Source: Williamsia limnetica (GTDB lineage Bacteria; Actinomycetota; Actinomycetes; Mycobacteriales; Mycobacteriaceae). From it: 64,000 bases of DNA. A program made the translations under genes and the position numbers. Below, one piece after another: positions 7,590 to 17,378 of this stretch. The stretch covers positions 186,001 through 250,000 of the forward strand of contig NZ_QJSP01000010.1 of assembly GCF_003217475.1 (NCBI RefSeq), in the 5' to 3' direction. The notes below the pieces were generated by a model that saw only the letters and a list, made by a program, of their open reading frames with translations, had not been told where the DNA came from and ran no database searches. The stretch's first letter is position 1. Every line of letters starts with the position of its first letter.

Positions 7590-8539
7590 ACCGTGACCCG
7601 GTCCCTGAGTTTCTCCAGCCGCGCGGGACCGATACCGTCCACCTCGGCCAACTGATCCACAGAGGTGAACCGGCCGTTGGCGTTGCGCCAGGCAATGATC
7701 GCGGCCGCGGTCACCGGACCCACCCCCGGCAGGGTGTCCAACTCTGCTTCGGCCGCAGTGTTCAGATCGACGCGCGACTGGTCGGCACCGGAGGGCGCGG
7801 GTGGGCCTGTCGTGGTTCCGACGCTCGGCGGTGGGACTCCCCCGGCACCGTCGACCGCGACCACGGCGCTGCGCATCTGAGGTCCACCTGCCGGATCGGC
7901 GAACCCGACGAGGACCTGATCCCCGTCACGCAACGGCTGGGCCAGATTGAGAGAGAGGATATCGGCTCCCTGCTTCGCACCGCCGGCCTTCTCGAGCGCA
8001 TCGGCGACCCGGGATTGCGGGGGCAGTTGCACCAGTCCGGGCCTGTGCACAAGCCCCACCACGCTGATCACCAAGTCGTTTGATGCATCCGGGGTTGTAA
8101 CCACACTCGCCCGCGGACTCGGCGCCGCGCCGGCCGACTCGGGAAAGGCCACCGGCACATCCGTGCTGCTCGTGCCGTCGGCGAAGGCGGTGTAGAGCGC
8201 CAGGAGGGTGGCGACGACGCCGACGATCACCAAACCGATCGCTGCGGCGGGCGTCGACCTCCACCGGCGCCGCAGCGGCCCCTCGGTTTCTGCATCGTCG
8301 ATGCCGAAAGGGTCGTCGTCGGTGTCGTCACTCCATCGTCGTCGCTCTACCAGGTCGCTTCGCTCGACATGGTTGTCCCCCGGGTCGGCGTCGGGCGCGC
8401 CCGGGATCGGTCCAGGGCTGTCGTGAAGCCACTGCGCCGATCCCAGCCACGCGGGAACGGAAGGTTCCGGCGTGGACGACTGTGGTGGGCCATACGACTC
8501 CGGTTCTGACGCCGCCAACCGGTCCAGGTTGCTACTCAT
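7586..8539 (-). CDS. ComEA-family DNA-binding protein
   Basis: This 317-residue protein has a proline-rich acidic cytoplasmic head (1-95), one membrane helix (about 98-119, AAAIGLVIVGVVATLLALY), an SLBB-type domain (about 157-213, VVGLVHRPGLVQLPPQSRV) and two C-terminal helix-hairpin-helix motifs (258-317, LPGVGPVTAAAI and VDGIGPARLEKL). The HhH pair binds double-stranded DNA without sequence preference. In competent bacteria ComEA hands DNA to ComEC, which is the next gene and overlaps by 4 nt. The 90-residue N-terminal head is longer than in Bacillus ComEA. A role in DNA uptake is inferred from family only. Confidence 0.87.
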   Translation of the reverse strand: MSSNLDRLAASEPESYGPPQSSTPEPSVPAWLGSAQWLHDSPGPIPGAPDADPGDNHVERSDLVERRRWSDDTDDDPFGIDDAETEGPLRRRWRSTPAAAIGLVIVGVVATLLALYTAFADGTSSTDVPVAFPESAGAAPSPRASVVTTPDASNDLVISVVGLVHRPGLVQLPPQSRVADALEKAGGAKQGADILSLNLAQPLRDGDQVLVGFADPAGGPQMRSAVVAVDGAGGVPPPSVGTTTGPPAPSGADQSRVDLNTAAEAELDTLPGVGPVTAAAIIAWRNANGRFTSVDQLAEVDGIGPARLEKLRDRVTV

Positions 8540-8640
8540 AGCCGAAACCTAGAGAAGTCGACCACCGAAACCGGCCACGGAACGGGGCGTCGGACGACTA
8601 CCTGTGGACTACGTCCGAACTGTGGACAACGCGGCCGATA

Positions 8641-9495
8641 TCACCTGGGAGTGAGGTCGATCGGATCGAGAGAGGTCGTCAGCGCGATGCCCACCGCTCC
8701 GGACCCGACGTGGCGGGACAGGACCGGACCGAGGTCGGATTCGACCAAGGACTCGATGGTGAGTTTGGACCGCAGCGCCTCGGTGATCTCCGCGGCCAGT
8801 TCTGGGGCCTCGCAATGCTGCACCCCGAGGGTGACCGGCCGACGCTGCGCGACGTCGACCGCGGTCTCGATCATCTTCGCGATGGCCTTCGACATGGTGC
8901 GCTGCTTCTCTTTGAGCACCAGCGAACCATCGACAACCCGCAGGATGGGTTTGATGGCCAACGCGGACGCGAACAGGCGGGTGGTCGCACCGATACGCCC
9001 GCTCGAACGCAAGTTCTCGAGTTGCTGGACGCACAGGAGACATTCGGTGGTCGAACCGACCCTGATGGCCGATTCGTAGACGCGGTCCATGTCTGCGCCC
9101 GACTCGGCGGTCTGCGCCGCAGCGATCGCAGCGAAACCGACACCGAGGCCGACGGTACGGGAGTCGACGACTCGGATGCGTCCCTGAAACTTCTCCGCGG
9201 CCAATCGGGCCGAACCCCACGTGCCGCTGAATCGGCGGGACAGGTGCACGGCCACCACGCCGTCGCCGTCGCTGGCCTCGATGGCCTTCTCGTAGGCGAC
9301 CTCGAGGTCGGCGGGGGTCACCCCGGAGGTGGTGGTCTGTGGGTCGTTGAAGATCTCCGGACCGATGTCGTCGACGTCCTCGAGCAGGTCGCGGTCGGCG
9401 GTCAGGACATGCATGGGCACCTGTTCGATGCGATACCGCTCGCGGATCGCTGCAGGCAGCCGGGCCGAGGAGTCGGTGACGATGACGACGGTCAC
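8641..9495 (-). CDS. DegV-family fatty-acid-binding protein
   Basis: This 284-residue DegV protein opens [20 protein letters not shown] and contains the [11 protein letters not shown] loop that contacts the fatty-acid carboxylate in the family. In Firmicutes DegV/FakB proteins present a fatty acid to the kinase FakA for phosphorylation; a FakA-like gene lies at 22430-24109 in this window. GTG at 9495 was chosen because it gives the canonical N-terminus and overlaps the octT stop by 4 nt; an upstream frame would add 27 unrelated residues. Last gene of the nadD-rsfS-gpgP-octT-degV chain. Confidence 0.9.
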   Translation of the reverse strand: MTVVIVTDSSARLPAAIRERYRIEQVPMHVLTADRDLLEDVDDIGPEIFNDPQTTTSGVTPADLEVAYEKAIEASDGDGVVAVHLSRRFSGTWGSARLAAEKFQGRIRVVDSRTVGLGVGFAAIAAAQTAESGADMDRVYESAIRVGSTTECLLCVQQLENLRSSGRIGATTRLFASALAIKPILRVVDGSLVLKEKQRTMSKAIAKMIETAVDVAQRRPVTLGVQHCEAPELAAEITEALRSKLTIESLVESDLGPVLSRHVGSGAVGIALTTSLDPIDLTPR

Positions 9496-10226
9496 GACAC
9501 CACGGTAGACGTCAGGGTCCGCGCGAGGACGTCGTGGACCAGATCGGCGACATCCTGATGGCAACCGAAACCCCAATGGATGCCGTCCGGGTTACCTTCA
9601 CCGCGGTCGAAGTGTGCCGCCGTCGGCGGCAGCAGATCAATGAGCGGGACCCCGACTCTGTCGGCCCAGGCGGTCATGGCTGCAACGGTTTTCGGTCTGC
9701 CCGAATGCACTTTTCCGTAGTACGGGCTGCGGTGGGTGGACGGAAGGCAGGCCACGATCGGCAGGTCCGGGCGGATCGCGACGAGGGCTTCGTGGATCTT
9801 CCCCAGGTAGTCGCCGGTCAACGCAGGCGGCAACGCGAGCGGCCACCCGGTGGGCGCCAGCCGCGGTTGCAGCCAGCCGTACCCGGTGCGGATCTGCTGC
9901 CGCAGCCACGGCGGCCTGATGTATCGGATCTGTTCCCGCAGGGCGGTGGGCATCGGTGACGGCAGAGAATCCATCCCACCGAACGCAAATACCACCGCTT
10001 TGGCCCGCGGGACCGCCGCCCAGATCCGCGGATCTTGGGTGAGGGCCCACCAGACGTCGCGACTGGTCCAGCCGATGCGGCCGAACAATTCGAGTTCGAG
10101 CCCCAGTTCGTCGGCGACCAGGGTCGGCCAGATCCTCGGGTCGTCGGCCGGCAGTCCCCCCTTGGGTCCGTAGTAGGCGAGCGAGTCCGACAGCACCAGC
10201 AACGAATCGCGTTTGGGTGCGGTCAT
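9492..10226 (-). CDS. octT: Diglucosylglycerate octanoyltransferase (SGNH fold)
   Basis: This is a 244-residue SGNH/GDSL-type protein. The nucleophile block reads [11 protein letters not shown] (Ser15), the oxyanion block is FAFGGMDS, and the Asp/His block is [13 protein letters not shown] near the C-terminus. M. tuberculosis OctT (Rv2418c) transfers an octanoyl group to diglucosylglycerate, a precursor of methylglucose lipopolysaccharide. This gene sits in the same place, next to gpgP, which acts earlier in that pathway. The ATG at 10226 overlaps the gpgP stop by 4 nt (ATGA). Assignment rests on motif and synteny; acyl-chain specificity cannot be read. Confidence 0.82.
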   Translation of the reverse strand: MTAPKRDSLLVLSDSLAYYGPKGGLPADDPRIWPTLVADELGLELELFGRIGWTSRDVWWALTQDPRIWAAVPRAKAVVFAFGGMDSLPSPMPTALREQIRYIRPPWLRQQIRTGYGWLQPRLAPTGWPLALPPALTGDYLGKIHEALVAIRPDLPIVACLPSTHRSPYYGKVHSGRPKTVAAMTAWADRVGVPLIDLLPPTAAHFDRGEGNPDGIHWGFGCHQDVADLVHDVLARTLTSTVVS

Positions 10227-10939
10227 TGCACGGCAGCGTCCGCGACCTCGGCGGACGCGTTCCACACGTCGAGTCGCCAGGTCGTCTCGTCGTCGGCGCC
10301 GTGTCCACTGAGCTGGACCCAGCTCGTGTTGGCCAGTCCCCCGAACACCGGCCAGTGACTGATCGGCAGGCCCAGCAGGCCCGCGGTCATCGCGGCGATC
10401 ACGCCGCCGTGCGCCACCAGCACCACCGGTGCGTCGGCGTTGTCGCCCCGACCCCAATCACCGAGGTCGGCGACGAGTTCCTCCACCACCGGCACACTGC
10501 GGGTGGCCACATCGGTGCGGCTTTCGCCCTCCGGGGGCCGCCAGGTCGCGTCGTCGCGCCAGATTCGCCGGGCACCCGGCATCTGGTCGTCGACCTCGTG
10601 ATGGGTCAGGCCCTGCCACAACCCGAGGTGGGTCTCACGCAAGCGTTTGTCCGTGCCGACCTCGAGCCCGACCTGTGCGGCCAGAGCTGCCGCGGTGTCG
10701 CGGGCGCGGCGCAGATCAGACGAGACGATGAGGCGGGGTTCGCGACCCGCCAGCACCCTCGCCGCGGCCTCGGCCTGCTTGACACCCAACGCCGAGAGGT
10801 CGGTGTCGAGTTGCCCCTGCATCCGGCTGGCCGCGTTGTACTCGGTCTGCCCGTGCCGGAGCAGCAGCAGGCGTCGTACGACAGGCGTCATCCGCTCGAC
10901 GCTGGAGTCGTGGCCGTCTGGACGCAGCGACTCACTCAC
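10223..10939 (-). CDS. gpgP: Glucosyl-3-phosphoglycerate phosphatase
   Basis: This histidine phosphatase-superfamily protein has the phosphohistidine motif [11 protein letters not shown] near the start and the second histidine in [12 protein letters not shown]. The internal blocks [14 protein letters not shown] and [17 protein letters not shown] resemble M. tuberculosis GpgP (Rv2419c), which removes phosphate from glucosyl-3-phosphoglycerate in methylglucose lipopolysaccharide synthesis. Two starts are possible: GTG at 10939 (238 residues, overlapping the rsfS stop) or ATG at 10891 (222 residues, close to the length I recall for Rv2419c). I list the longer one because of the overlap, with low certainty on the start. 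Confidence 0.84.
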   Translation of the reverse strand: MSESLRPDGHDSSVERMTPVVRRLLLLRHGQTEYNAASRMQGQLDTDLSALGVKQAEAAARVLAGREPRLIVSSDLRRARDTAAALAAQVGLEVGTDKRLRETHLGLWQGLTHHEVDDQMPGARRIWRDDATWRPPEGESRTDVATRSVPVVEELVADLGDWGRGDNADAPVVLVAHGGVIAAMTAGLLGLPISHWPVFGGLANTSWVQLSGHGADDETTWRLDVWNASAEVADAAVQ

Positions 10940-11360
10940 CAACGTCCTCCCGGTTTTCCGCATCGTCGCTGCCGTCGCCGTAGCTGCTGAGGGGTTTGGA
11001 CTCGATACCGGGGATGTCGATGACGGGACAGTCTTTCCACAGGCGCTCGAGGGCGTAGAACTCGCGCTCCTGCTCGTGGAGGACGTGGACGACGACGTCG
11101 ATGTAGTCGAGCAGCGTCCAGCGACCCTCGCGGGTGCCCTCGCGGCGAACCGGTTTGGTGCCGGCCTCTCGCAGCTTCTCTTCGATCTCGTCGACGATGG
11201 AGGCGACCTGGCGTTCATTGTCGGCAGACGCGATCACGAAGCAGTCGGTGATGACCAACTGCTCCGATACGTCGATCACGACGACGTTGGTTGCCAACTT
11301 CTCGACCGCCGCATGGGCGGCCACGGTGGCGATGGAGACCGCCTCGGGTGACGCTGTCAC
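10932..11360 (-). CDS. rsfS: Ribosome silencing factor RsfS
   Basis: This is a 142-residue RsfS/Iojap protein that binds ribosomal protein L14 and blocks subunit joining when nutrients are short. Family blocks seen are [36 protein letters not shown] and [20 protein letters not shown]. The tail (about 118-142) is acidic and low in complexity. GTG at 11360 overlaps the nadD stop by 4 nt; the open frame upstream lacks family residues. The nadD-rsfS pairing is very common in bacteria. Confidence 0.95.
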   Translation of the reverse strand: MTASPEAVSIATVAAHAAVEKLATNVVVIDVSEQLVITDCFVIASADNERQVASIVDEIEEKLREAGTKPVRREGTREGRWTLLDYIDVVVHVLHEQEREFYALERLWKDCPVIDIPGIESKPLSSYGDGSDDAENREDVGE

Positions 11361-12013
11361 AAAATGCCTTTCGATTGGTAGAGCTTTCGTTTGCTGATGT
11401 ACTGCACCACGCCGTCGGGTACCAGGTACCAAACGGGACGACCGCCTTCAGCACGTTTGCGGCAATCTGTCGACGAGATCGCGAGAGCCGGGATCTCCAT
11501 CAGGTGCAATGTATCGGGGGGTAATTTCTCCAGATGTCGCTCGAGGTGCGCTGCCCCGAGTTCGTAGCCCGGGCGGCTGACCCCGACAAAGCTCGCCAAC
11601 TCGAACAGTGCTTCCCAGTCCTGCCACGACAGAATCGAGGCCAGCGCGTCGGCGCCGGTGATGAAGAACAGTTGCGCGTCGGGGTTGAGCGCCTTCAGGT
11701 CGCGCAATGTGTCGACGGTGTAGGTGTCTCCGTCCCTGTCGAGGTCGACCCGGCTGACCGAGAACCGTGGATTGGATGCCGTCGCGATGACCGTCATGAG
11801 ATAGCGGTCTTCTGGCGGACTGACACCCGCGTCGGCCTTGAACTTCTGCCACGGACGCCCGGTCGGAACGAAGATGACCTCATCGAGGTCGAATCGGTCT
11901 GCGACCTCACTCGCAGCGACGAGGTGACCATTGTGCACGGGGTCGAACGTCCCGCCCATCACACCGATGCGCCGACCACTCGAGACTCGGGATTCGGGTG
12001 TGGTGTCGGGCAT
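11357..12013 (-). CDS. nadD: Nicotinate-nucleotide adenylyltransferase
   Basis: NadD adenylylates nicotinate mononucleotide to deamido-NAD in NAD synthesis. The 218-residue protein carries the nucleotidyltransferase motif [15 protein letters not shown] (HxGH) at about residues 20-34 and the ISSTDCRKR motif (ISST) near the end; VPTGRPWQK is also typical. The first 14 residues ([14 protein letters not shown]) are a short extra head. It is the first gene of a chain of five genes linked by 4- or 8-nt overlaps (nadD, rsfS, gpgP, octT, degV), which places NAD synthesis, ribosome silencing and methylglucose lipopolysaccharide genes in one transcript. Confidence 0.96.
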   Translation of the reverse strand: MPDTTPESRVSSGRRIGVMGGTFDPVHNGHLVAASEVADRFDLDEVIFVPTGRPWQKFKADAGVSPPEDRYLMTVIATASNPRFSVSRVDLDRDGDTYTVDTLRDLKALNPDAQLFFITGADALASILSWQDWEALFELASFVGVSRPGYELGAAHLERHLEKLPPDTLHLMEIPALAISSTDCRKRAEGGRPVWYLVPDGVVQYISKRKLYQSKGIL

Positions 12014-12036
12014 GAGCAGTGAGTCTACTGATCAGC

Positions 12037-13464
12037 TCACACCGGCAGCAGGTTGGCGATCACCTTGCCGAGTTGGGTGGCGTTCCGGCACTCGTGCATG
12101 TCGATGACCCCGGCGTACGTGGAGGCAACCGAATCGCCCGTATCCCAGTTGCGGGCGGCCTCCGGATTGAGCCAATAAGCGTGCCGGGTGCTGTCGACCA
12201 TCTCGGTCAGGGCACCGAGTTTCGGATCGTGATAGTTGTTCCGGCCGTCCCCCAGGATCAGCAGTGCTCCGCGCCGGGTGAGCGCGTCCAGGTGGTCGCT
12301 CGCAAAACCACTGAACGCATTTCCGTAGTCGGAATGGCCGTCGCGGGTGATCAGACGCGCCTCGCTGAGCATTTCCCGCACCGCGGTGGTGAAGTCCAGG
12401 TCAGGGCCGTCGAAGAACTCGGTCACCTCGTCGACGGTGTCGACGAACGCGAACACCCGCACCTTGGAGAACTGCTGACGCAGCGCATAGACAAGTTGGA
12501 GCGTGAACTGTGAGAAGCCGGCGACCGATCCGGAGACGTCACACAAGACCACCAGTTCCGGACGGCCAGGGCGAGGCTTGCGACGCACCAGGTCGATAGG
12601 CACCCCACCGGTCGACATCGAGGCCCGCAGCGTCTTGCGCACGTCGATCGATCCGCGGTGCGCGCGGCGTCGGCGTACCTCGAGGCGGGCCGCCAGCAAC
12701 CGTGCCAGCGGCGCGATGGTGCGGCGCACCTCCGCGAGGTCCGCGGCGCCCGCGGACAGGAAGTTGACCCGCTCCGGCAGGTTCGGCACCGCATACTGCG
12801 AAACCTGCTCGCGGCCGTTGCGCTGGGCCATCCGCCGCTTGGTCTCACTCTCGATCAGCGAGCGGAATTGACGGACGCGGTCGGCGGCAGCACGCCGGAA
12901 CACCGGCTCGGTACCGGATCGGTCGTCGTCACCGGAGGATCCGGCCATGGCGGCGGCGATCTGCGCGATGAGGGTCTGGGGATTGATCGTCGACATCGCC
13001 TGATAGGTCGAGAACGCCGGGCCACGCGACGAGCGGTAACTCCCGAGCTGCGCAACCGCCATGGCGGCGAACGCGGCGAGTTCGGCCTGTGCTTCTGCGG
13101 AATCGTCGGCGAGGAGTTCGGCCAATCTCTCCCGTACAGCTTCGATGTCGACATTCCCGTCGGCATCGAGCGCGAACGCATCGTCCTGATCGCCGCTGCG
13201 CTCCCCCATGCCGAGCGGGAACCACAGATCGAACACTGCATCAAAGACCCGGCGATGACCGTTGTCGTGCAGCAACGTACAGGCCATGCCTTCGCGAAAG
13301 CTGTTGCGGTCGAGCAGATCCAGTACGGACGTCGCCTGCCCGGCATCGATCAGGTTGGCCGGGCCCACCACGATTCCCCGGCCTCGCAGGTCGTCGACGA
13401 ACCCGGTCAGCTGGGTGATGAACGGGGAACTCGCGATGGGGGCGTTACCAGTTGGGGTGTTCAC
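12037..13464 (-). CDS. VWA domain-containing protein (CoxE-like)
   Basis: This 475-residue protein has an N-terminal helical region (FVDDLRGRGIVVGPANLIDA) and a C-terminal von Willebrand A domain. Its metal site DxSxS is seen in VVLCDVSGSVAGFSQF (about residues 307-322). CoxE-like VWA proteins pair with MoxR-type AAA+ ATPases to act as metal-insertion or complex-maturation chaperones. The MoxR gene is immediately upstream with a 5-nt gap, so the pair is almost certainly one operon. No target enzyme gene (such as a CO dehydrogenase) lies next to it, so the client is unknown. Rv2425c is the likely counterpart. Confidence 0.88.
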   Translation of the reverse strand: MNTPTGNAPIASSPFITQLTGFVDDLRGRGIVVGPANLIDAGQATSVLDLLDRNSFREGMACTLLHDNGHRRVFDAVFDLWFPLGMGERSGDQDDAFALDADGNVDIEAVRERLAELLADDSAEAQAELAAFAAMAVAQLGSYRSSRGPAFSTYQAMSTINPQTLIAQIAAAMAGSSGDDDRSGTEPVFRRAAADRVRQFRSLIESETKRRMAQRNGREQVSQYAVPNLPERVNFLSAGAADLAEVRRTIAPLARLLAARLEVRRRRAHRGSIDVRKTLRASMSTGGVPIDLVRRKPRPGRPELVVLCDVSGSVAGFSQFTLQLVYALRQQFSKVRVFAFVDTVDEVTEFFDGPDLDFTTAVREMLSEARLITRDGHSDYGNAFSGFASDHLDALTRRGALLILGDGRNNYHDPKLGALTEMVDSTRHAYWLNPEAARNWDTGDSVASTYAGVIDMHECRNATQLGKVIANLLPV

Positions 13465-13469
13465 GGACC

Positions 13470-14351
13470 TCAGCCGAGCTTCAGTTCCTTGAGGGCGGTC
13501 GCCAGATCGGGGCGGTGTTTGAGGACCACCCCGAGCGTGCGGGCGATGACGCCCTCGTCGATGGTCGACCCGGGCTTTTCTCCGACCCCCAGCGCAAGGA
13601 GCGTGTGCGCCCAGTCGATGGTCTCGGCGACCGATGGCTTCTTCCGGATGTCGAGCGTGCGCAGTACCCCGATGATCCGAACCAGTTCCTTGGCCACCGA
13701 CTCGTCGAGTTCGGGGACCCGGCTGGCGAGGATGTCGCGTTCGCGCGCCGCATCCGGGAAGTCGATGTAGAGGTAGAGGCAGCGGCGTTTGAGTGCCTCG
13801 GAGAGCTCGCGCGTCGCGTTGGACGTCAACAGCACGATGGGGCGGCGGTCAGCGACCACGGTGCCCATCTCGGGGATCGTGATCGCGAAGTCGCTGAGTA
13901 CCTCGAGGAGCAGACCTTCGATGTCGACGTCTGCCTTGTCGACCTCGTCGATGAGCAGCACCGTCGGACCGGGCTGCGAGATCGCTTTCAGCAGTGGCCT
14001 CGGGAGCAAGAACTCGTCCGAGAAGATGTCGGCCTTGGTCTCATCCCAACCTCGCTGGCCGGTCGCCTGGATGGCGAGGATCTGCTTGGCGTGGTTCCAC
14101 TCGTAGAGCGCGCGCGCCTCATCGATGCCCTCGTAGCACTGGAGGCGGACCAGATCCGCGTTGGTGGACTGCGAGATCGCCCGGGCCAGCTCGGTTTTGC
14201 CGACACCGGCAGGTCCCTCGACGAGCAGCGGCTTGCCGAGACGGTCCGCCAAGAAGACCGAGGTCGACGTAGCCTCGTCGGCCAGGTAACCAACCCCGGC
14301 AAGGGTCTCGCGTACGCCGGGCACGTCGGTGAAACTAGGCTGTACGCCCAT
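13470..14351 (-). CDS. MoxR-family AAA+ ATPase
   Basis: This 293-residue AAA+ ATPase shows a Walker A motif GPAGVGKTEL at 46-55, a Walker B motif VLLIDEVDKAD at about 131-141 and the sensor/Arg-finger region LLTSNATRELSEALKRRC. MoxR ATPases remodel or activate client proteins together with a VWA partner, here the following gene. The length is normal and no membrane segment is seen. The start ATG at 14351 is preceded by AGGAGAACC. Located between proA and the VWA gene, as Rv2426c is in M. tuberculosis. Confidence 0.93.
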   Translation of the reverse strand: MGVQPSFTDVPGVRETLAGVGYLADEATSTSVFLADRLGKPLLVEGPAGVGKTELARAISQSTNADLVRLQCYEGIDEARALYEWNHAKQILAIQATGQRGWDETKADIFSDEFLLPRPLLKAISQPGPTVLLIDEVDKADVDIEGLLLEVLSDFAITIPEMGTVVADRRPIVLLTSNATRELSEALKRRCLYLYIDFPDAARERDILASRVPELDESVAKELVRIIGVLRTLDIRKKPSVAETIDWAHTLLALGVGEKPGSTIDEGVIARTLGVVLKHRPDLATALKELKLG

Positions 14352-14394
14352 TGGTTCTCCTAGAGATTGAAAGATTGACCCTGGACTTCGTCGG

Positions 14395-15660
14395 TCACAC
14401 CGGCCGGGTCTGCCCGTTGCCCCACGCGATCCATTTGGTCGATGTCAGCTCTGGCAGACCCATGGGGCCGCGAGCATGCAACTTCTGGGTGGAGATACCG
14501 ATCTCGGCGCCGAACCCGAACTGCTCCCCGTCGGTGAACGCGGTGGAGGCGTTGACCATGACCGCCGCCGCGTCGACGCGATTGGTGAACTCTGTCGCTG
14601 CAGCCAGGTCATCGGTGATGATCGCCTCGGTGTGGCTCGTCCCGTAACGGTCGATGTGGTCGACCGCCTCGTCGAGCCCACCGACGATCTTCACCGCGAT
14701 GTCGAGGCTCAGGTATTCGTCGGACCAGTCCTCCTCGGTGGCCGGGACCATGCCGGGCTCGTCGCCGTGGATGATCACTCCGGCGCTCTGCAGCACCTGG
14801 GTCAGCCGCGGCAGCGCCGTCTCGGCGATCGCCTTGTCGACGAGCACCGTTTCAGCGGTGTTGCAGACGCTGGGCCGACGGGTCTTGGAGTTGATCACCA
14901 GATCCTCCGCCATGTCGAGGTCGGCAGCGGCGTGGATGTAGATGTGGCAGTTACCCGTACCGGTCTCGATGGTGGGCACGGTCGCGTTCTCGACGACCGC
15001 CTTGATCAGCCCTGCGCCACCGCGCGGGATGACGACGTCGACCAGGCCGCGGGCACGGATGAGATGGGTGACACTCGAGCGATCCTCGGACGGTAGCAAC
15101 TGCACCGCGTCAGCGGGAAGTCCTGCGGCGGTGAGGGTATCTCGGAGGATCCGGACCAGCTCGGCATTGGAACTCGCGGCCGACGACGATCCCCGCAGCA
15201 GCGCCGAGTTGCCTGACTTCAGTGCGATACCGAAAGCGTCGACGGTGACGTTGGGGCGGGCCTCGTAGACCATGCCCACGACGCCGAGCGGCACCCGGAC
15301 CTGCCGCAAGGCCATGCCGTTCGGCAGCGTCTTGCCCTGGATCACGTCACCGATCGGATCAGGTAACGCCGCAACCTGACGAAGTCCTGCCGCGATGCCC
15401 TCGACCCGATCAGCGGTCAGTCGCAGGCGGTCGATCAGGCTCTCCTCGGTGCCGGCCAGCTCAGCACGCGCGACATCTTCGGCGTTCGCAGCGAGGATCG
15501 AGCCGGTCTGCGCGAGCAGGGCGTCCGCGGCGTCGTGCAAGACACGATTCTTCCGGTCCGTGGTCAGACCTGCCAGGACGCGAGAGGCAGCTTTCGACGC
15601 GGTGGCCTGCGCGCGCACGATCTGTTCGACATCGGCGGGAGTGGTGGTGGGAGCACTCAT
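14395..15660 (-). CDS. proA: Glutamate-5-semialdehyde dehydrogenase (gamma-glutamyl phosphate reductase)
   Basis: ProA reduces gamma-glutamyl phosphate to glutamate semialdehyde, the second step of proline synthesis. The 421-residue length is standard. Diagnostic blocks include [35 protein letters not shown], the catalytic cysteine Cys266 in [14 protein letters not shown], and the C-terminal [17 protein letters not shown]. It is co-directional with the MoxR/VWA genes downstream (43-nt gap). proB is not in the window. Confidence 0.97.
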   Translation of the reverse strand: MSAPTTTPADVEQIVRAQATASKAASRVLAGLTTDRKNRVLHDAADALLAQTGSILAANAEDVARAELAGTEESLIDRLRLTADRVEGIAAGLRQVAALPDPIGDVIQGKTLPNGMALRQVRVPLGVVGMVYEARPNVTVDAFGIALKSGNSALLRGSSSAASSNAELVRILRDTLTAAGLPADAVQLLPSEDRSSVTHLIRARGLVDVVIPRGGAGLIKAVVENATVPTIETGTGNCHIYIHAAADLDMAEDLVINSKTRRPSVCNTAETVLVDKAIAETALPRLTQVLQSAGVIIHGDEPGMVPATEEDWSDEYLSLDIAVKIVGGLDEAVDHIDRYGTSHTEAIITDDLAAATEFTNRVDAAAVMVNASTAFTDGEQFGFGAEIGISTQKLHARGPMGLPELTSTKWIAWGNGQTRPV

Positions 15661-15733
15661 CGTCCCAGGATAGGCGGTGCTGACATCACGGGTCTCAGCG
15701 ACCGACAGTCAGGTGTCGTGGGCGTCCGCAGTG

Positions 15734-15801
15734 AGTTCGCGCCACCTGCGTACGTTCGCGCCGGCTGCAACTGTCGCGTCCGCGTGCAGGTGGCGCGAAC
15801 T
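15734..15801. repeat. Long intergenic palindrome, 68-nt family, copy 1
   Basis: A 68-nt hairpin lies between the proA start and the 3' end of the crotonase gene (both minus strand). The outer arm TTCGCGCCACCTGCG pairs with its complement at the far end; an internal loop then leads to a second stem (CGCG...CGCG) and a six-base apical loop. The 64-nt core (15736-15799) matches the reverse complement of the core at 43962-44025 at 55 of 64 positions by hand alignment. There is no T-run on either side. Confidence 0.75.
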
Positions 15802-15815
15802 TCTTGATCGACGGA

Positions 15816-16595
15816 CTACGCCTCAAACGACCCGTGCCGCCCCGCTCCGCCTGCAAAGCGTGTCGCTCCGGCAACGGTGTCGGCGCTGAGGGACGTCATC
15901 CCACGCCGGAACTCATTGTCCATGGCTCCGGTTTCGTCGAGTCCCTCCTGCTCGAGAACAGACAACCGATCCTGGCGCATGCACGTCTGCGGAAAGGCTG
16001 CGATTTCGCGCGCCAATTCCTTTGCCGATTTCAGCGCATCCCCCTGCGAGACAATACGATTGACCAGTCCCATCCGATGCGCTTCATTCGCCCGTACCTC
16101 CCGGCCCGTCAAGATCATGTCCATCGCGTGCGACGTCCCGACCAGGCGCGGCAACCGCACTGTGCCACCGTCGATCAACGGAACGCCCCACCGACGACAG
16201 AAGACGCCGAAGACCGCATCTTCTTCGGCGATCCGCAGATCCGCCCAGAGTGCCAACTCGAGACCACCCGCGACCGCGTGACCGGCGATCGCGGCAATGA
16301 CCGGTTTCGACAACCGCATTCGAGTCGGACCCATCGGTCCGTCGCCCGCCGAATCGATCCGGTTGGGCGCCTCCCCGGCGGCAATGGCCTTCAGATCAGC
16401 TCCTGCGCAGAAGGTTCCACCTTCGCCGTGCAGAACTGCGACCGCCGCACCATCGTCACCCTCGAAGTCGCGAAATGCCGCGGCCAAGGCCTCCGCAGTC
16501 GGACCATCAACGGCGTTGCGGCGTTGCGGCCGGTTGATGCTGATCGTGGTGATCGGGCCGTCGTGGCTCACCAGTACATTCGCGCTGGCCGTCAT
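15816..16595 (-). CDS. Enoyl-CoA hydratase/isomerase (crotonase) family protein
   Basis: This 259-residue crotonase-fold protein has the oxyanion-hole block GTFCAGADLKAIA near residue 65 and the second block AGGLELALWADLRIAEEDAVFG near 125-145. The opening (VSHDGPITTISINRPQRRNAVDG) is classical for the family. Crotonases hydrate or isomerise acyl-CoA thioesters; the substrate cannot be deduced. The ATG at 16595 has a good ribosome site (GGAAGGTGG). Its first 89 bases overlap the 3' end of the upstream unrecognised open frame. Confidence 0.88.
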   Translation of the reverse strand: MTASANVLVSHDGPITTISINRPQRRNAVDGPTAEALAAAFRDFEGDDGAAVAVLHGEGGTFCAGADLKAIAAGEAPNRIDSAGDGPMGPTRMRLSKPVIAAIAGHAVAGGLELALWADLRIAEEDAVFGVFCRRWGVPLIDGGTVRLPRLVGTSHAMDMILTGREVRANEAHRMGLVNRIVSQGDALKSAKELAREIAAFPQTCMRQDRLSVLEQEGLDETGAMDNEFRRGMTSLSADTVAGATRFAGGAGRHGSFEA

Positions 16596-17133
16596 CTATC
16601 CACCTTCCGACATGAGACCCCTCGAACATAGCCCTGGTGCCGCTGCTGTGACCGCCAGATCGCGTCATCTCGGAAGTGCGATCGAGAGCGCCATCGTTGA
16701 CGTCGGCCATCGCACAAGGCGCCACGACGATATCTCCCTCGCAGATGTCAGCGGGCAGCATCATCGGACCGAACGGCCGACCGGTAGGGCCGTACACCGT
16801 TGTCGCCTCGACCCGCGCGGTCGAGATCCGACCGATCAACCTGAGTTCGGACCACGCCGGAGAGCCGTCATCAATTCCTGGGTCGACAGTCATCGCGCGG
16901 GTTCGGTGGCCGGTAGACCCTGCAGTCGACACCCTCATGACCACGACGACGCCGGCCGACGTTCGGCTCCGGTACACCGCAGGAACGCCAGACAACTCGA
17001 TCAGGTAGCTCATCGACACATCGTCGATGACGACGTCGGTCAAGGTTGCCCGAGTGGTCGCCGGCCACAGCGCCGTGTTCAACGGATCGGGAATGCTCGC
17101 GCGCAGGGTCGGCAAGATCGCGGTCAGGGTCAC
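16507..17133 (-). CDS. Unrecognised protein overlapping the crotonase start
   Basis: A 208-residue frame starts at GTG 17133 behind a good ribosome site (GAGGGGTGG). I do not recognise a family. Residues 1 to about 150 look like real protein (LTAILPTLRASIPDPLNTAL, DVVIDDVSMSYLIELSGVPA, VEATTVYGPTGRPFGPMMLP) with GC-rich third positions and no membrane segment. The last 55 or so residues are Arg/His/Gln-rich and are coded by DNA that overlaps the crotonase ribosome site and first 89 bases, so the natural stop may have been lost or the true protein may end earlier by frameshift. It is divergent from the peroxidase-encapsulin operon, and no function is proposed. Confidence 0.55.
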   Translation of the reverse strand: MTLTAILPTLRASIPDPLNTALWPATTRATLTDVVIDDVSMSYLIELSGVPAVYRSRTSAGVVVVMRVSTAGSTGHRTRAMTVDPGIDDGSPAWSELRLIGRISTARVEATTVYGPTGRPFGPMMLPADICEGDIVVAPCAMADVNDGALDRTSEMTRSGGHSSGTRAMFEGSHVGRWIDDGQRECTGEPRRPDHHDQHQPAATPQRR

Positions 17134-17378
17134 CGCCGTCCACCCCTCACGTTGTGTTCGTCTTCTTCGTCGCGCACTCGCGAGCATTCACCGTTGATCA
17201 CCACTCCGTTCTACGGTTCAGGTCACGGGATCGACAGGTCCTGGCGAGAGTTTTGACGAGATCTTTGCGGCTGTGTCCCAGCGGACTTCGGTTCGAATGA
17301 TCCGTAGGTGGGACGCATCGATATGCAGTACTCGACATCAACCGCGAGCGGTGCGGGCGGCATGGCCTCGCAGAAGTT

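Noticed and set aside
12658-14363. Long plus-strand frames opposite the VWA and MoxR genes
   Set aside because: The minus-strand genes carry the MIDAS and Walker motifs; the plus frames have no family resemblance.
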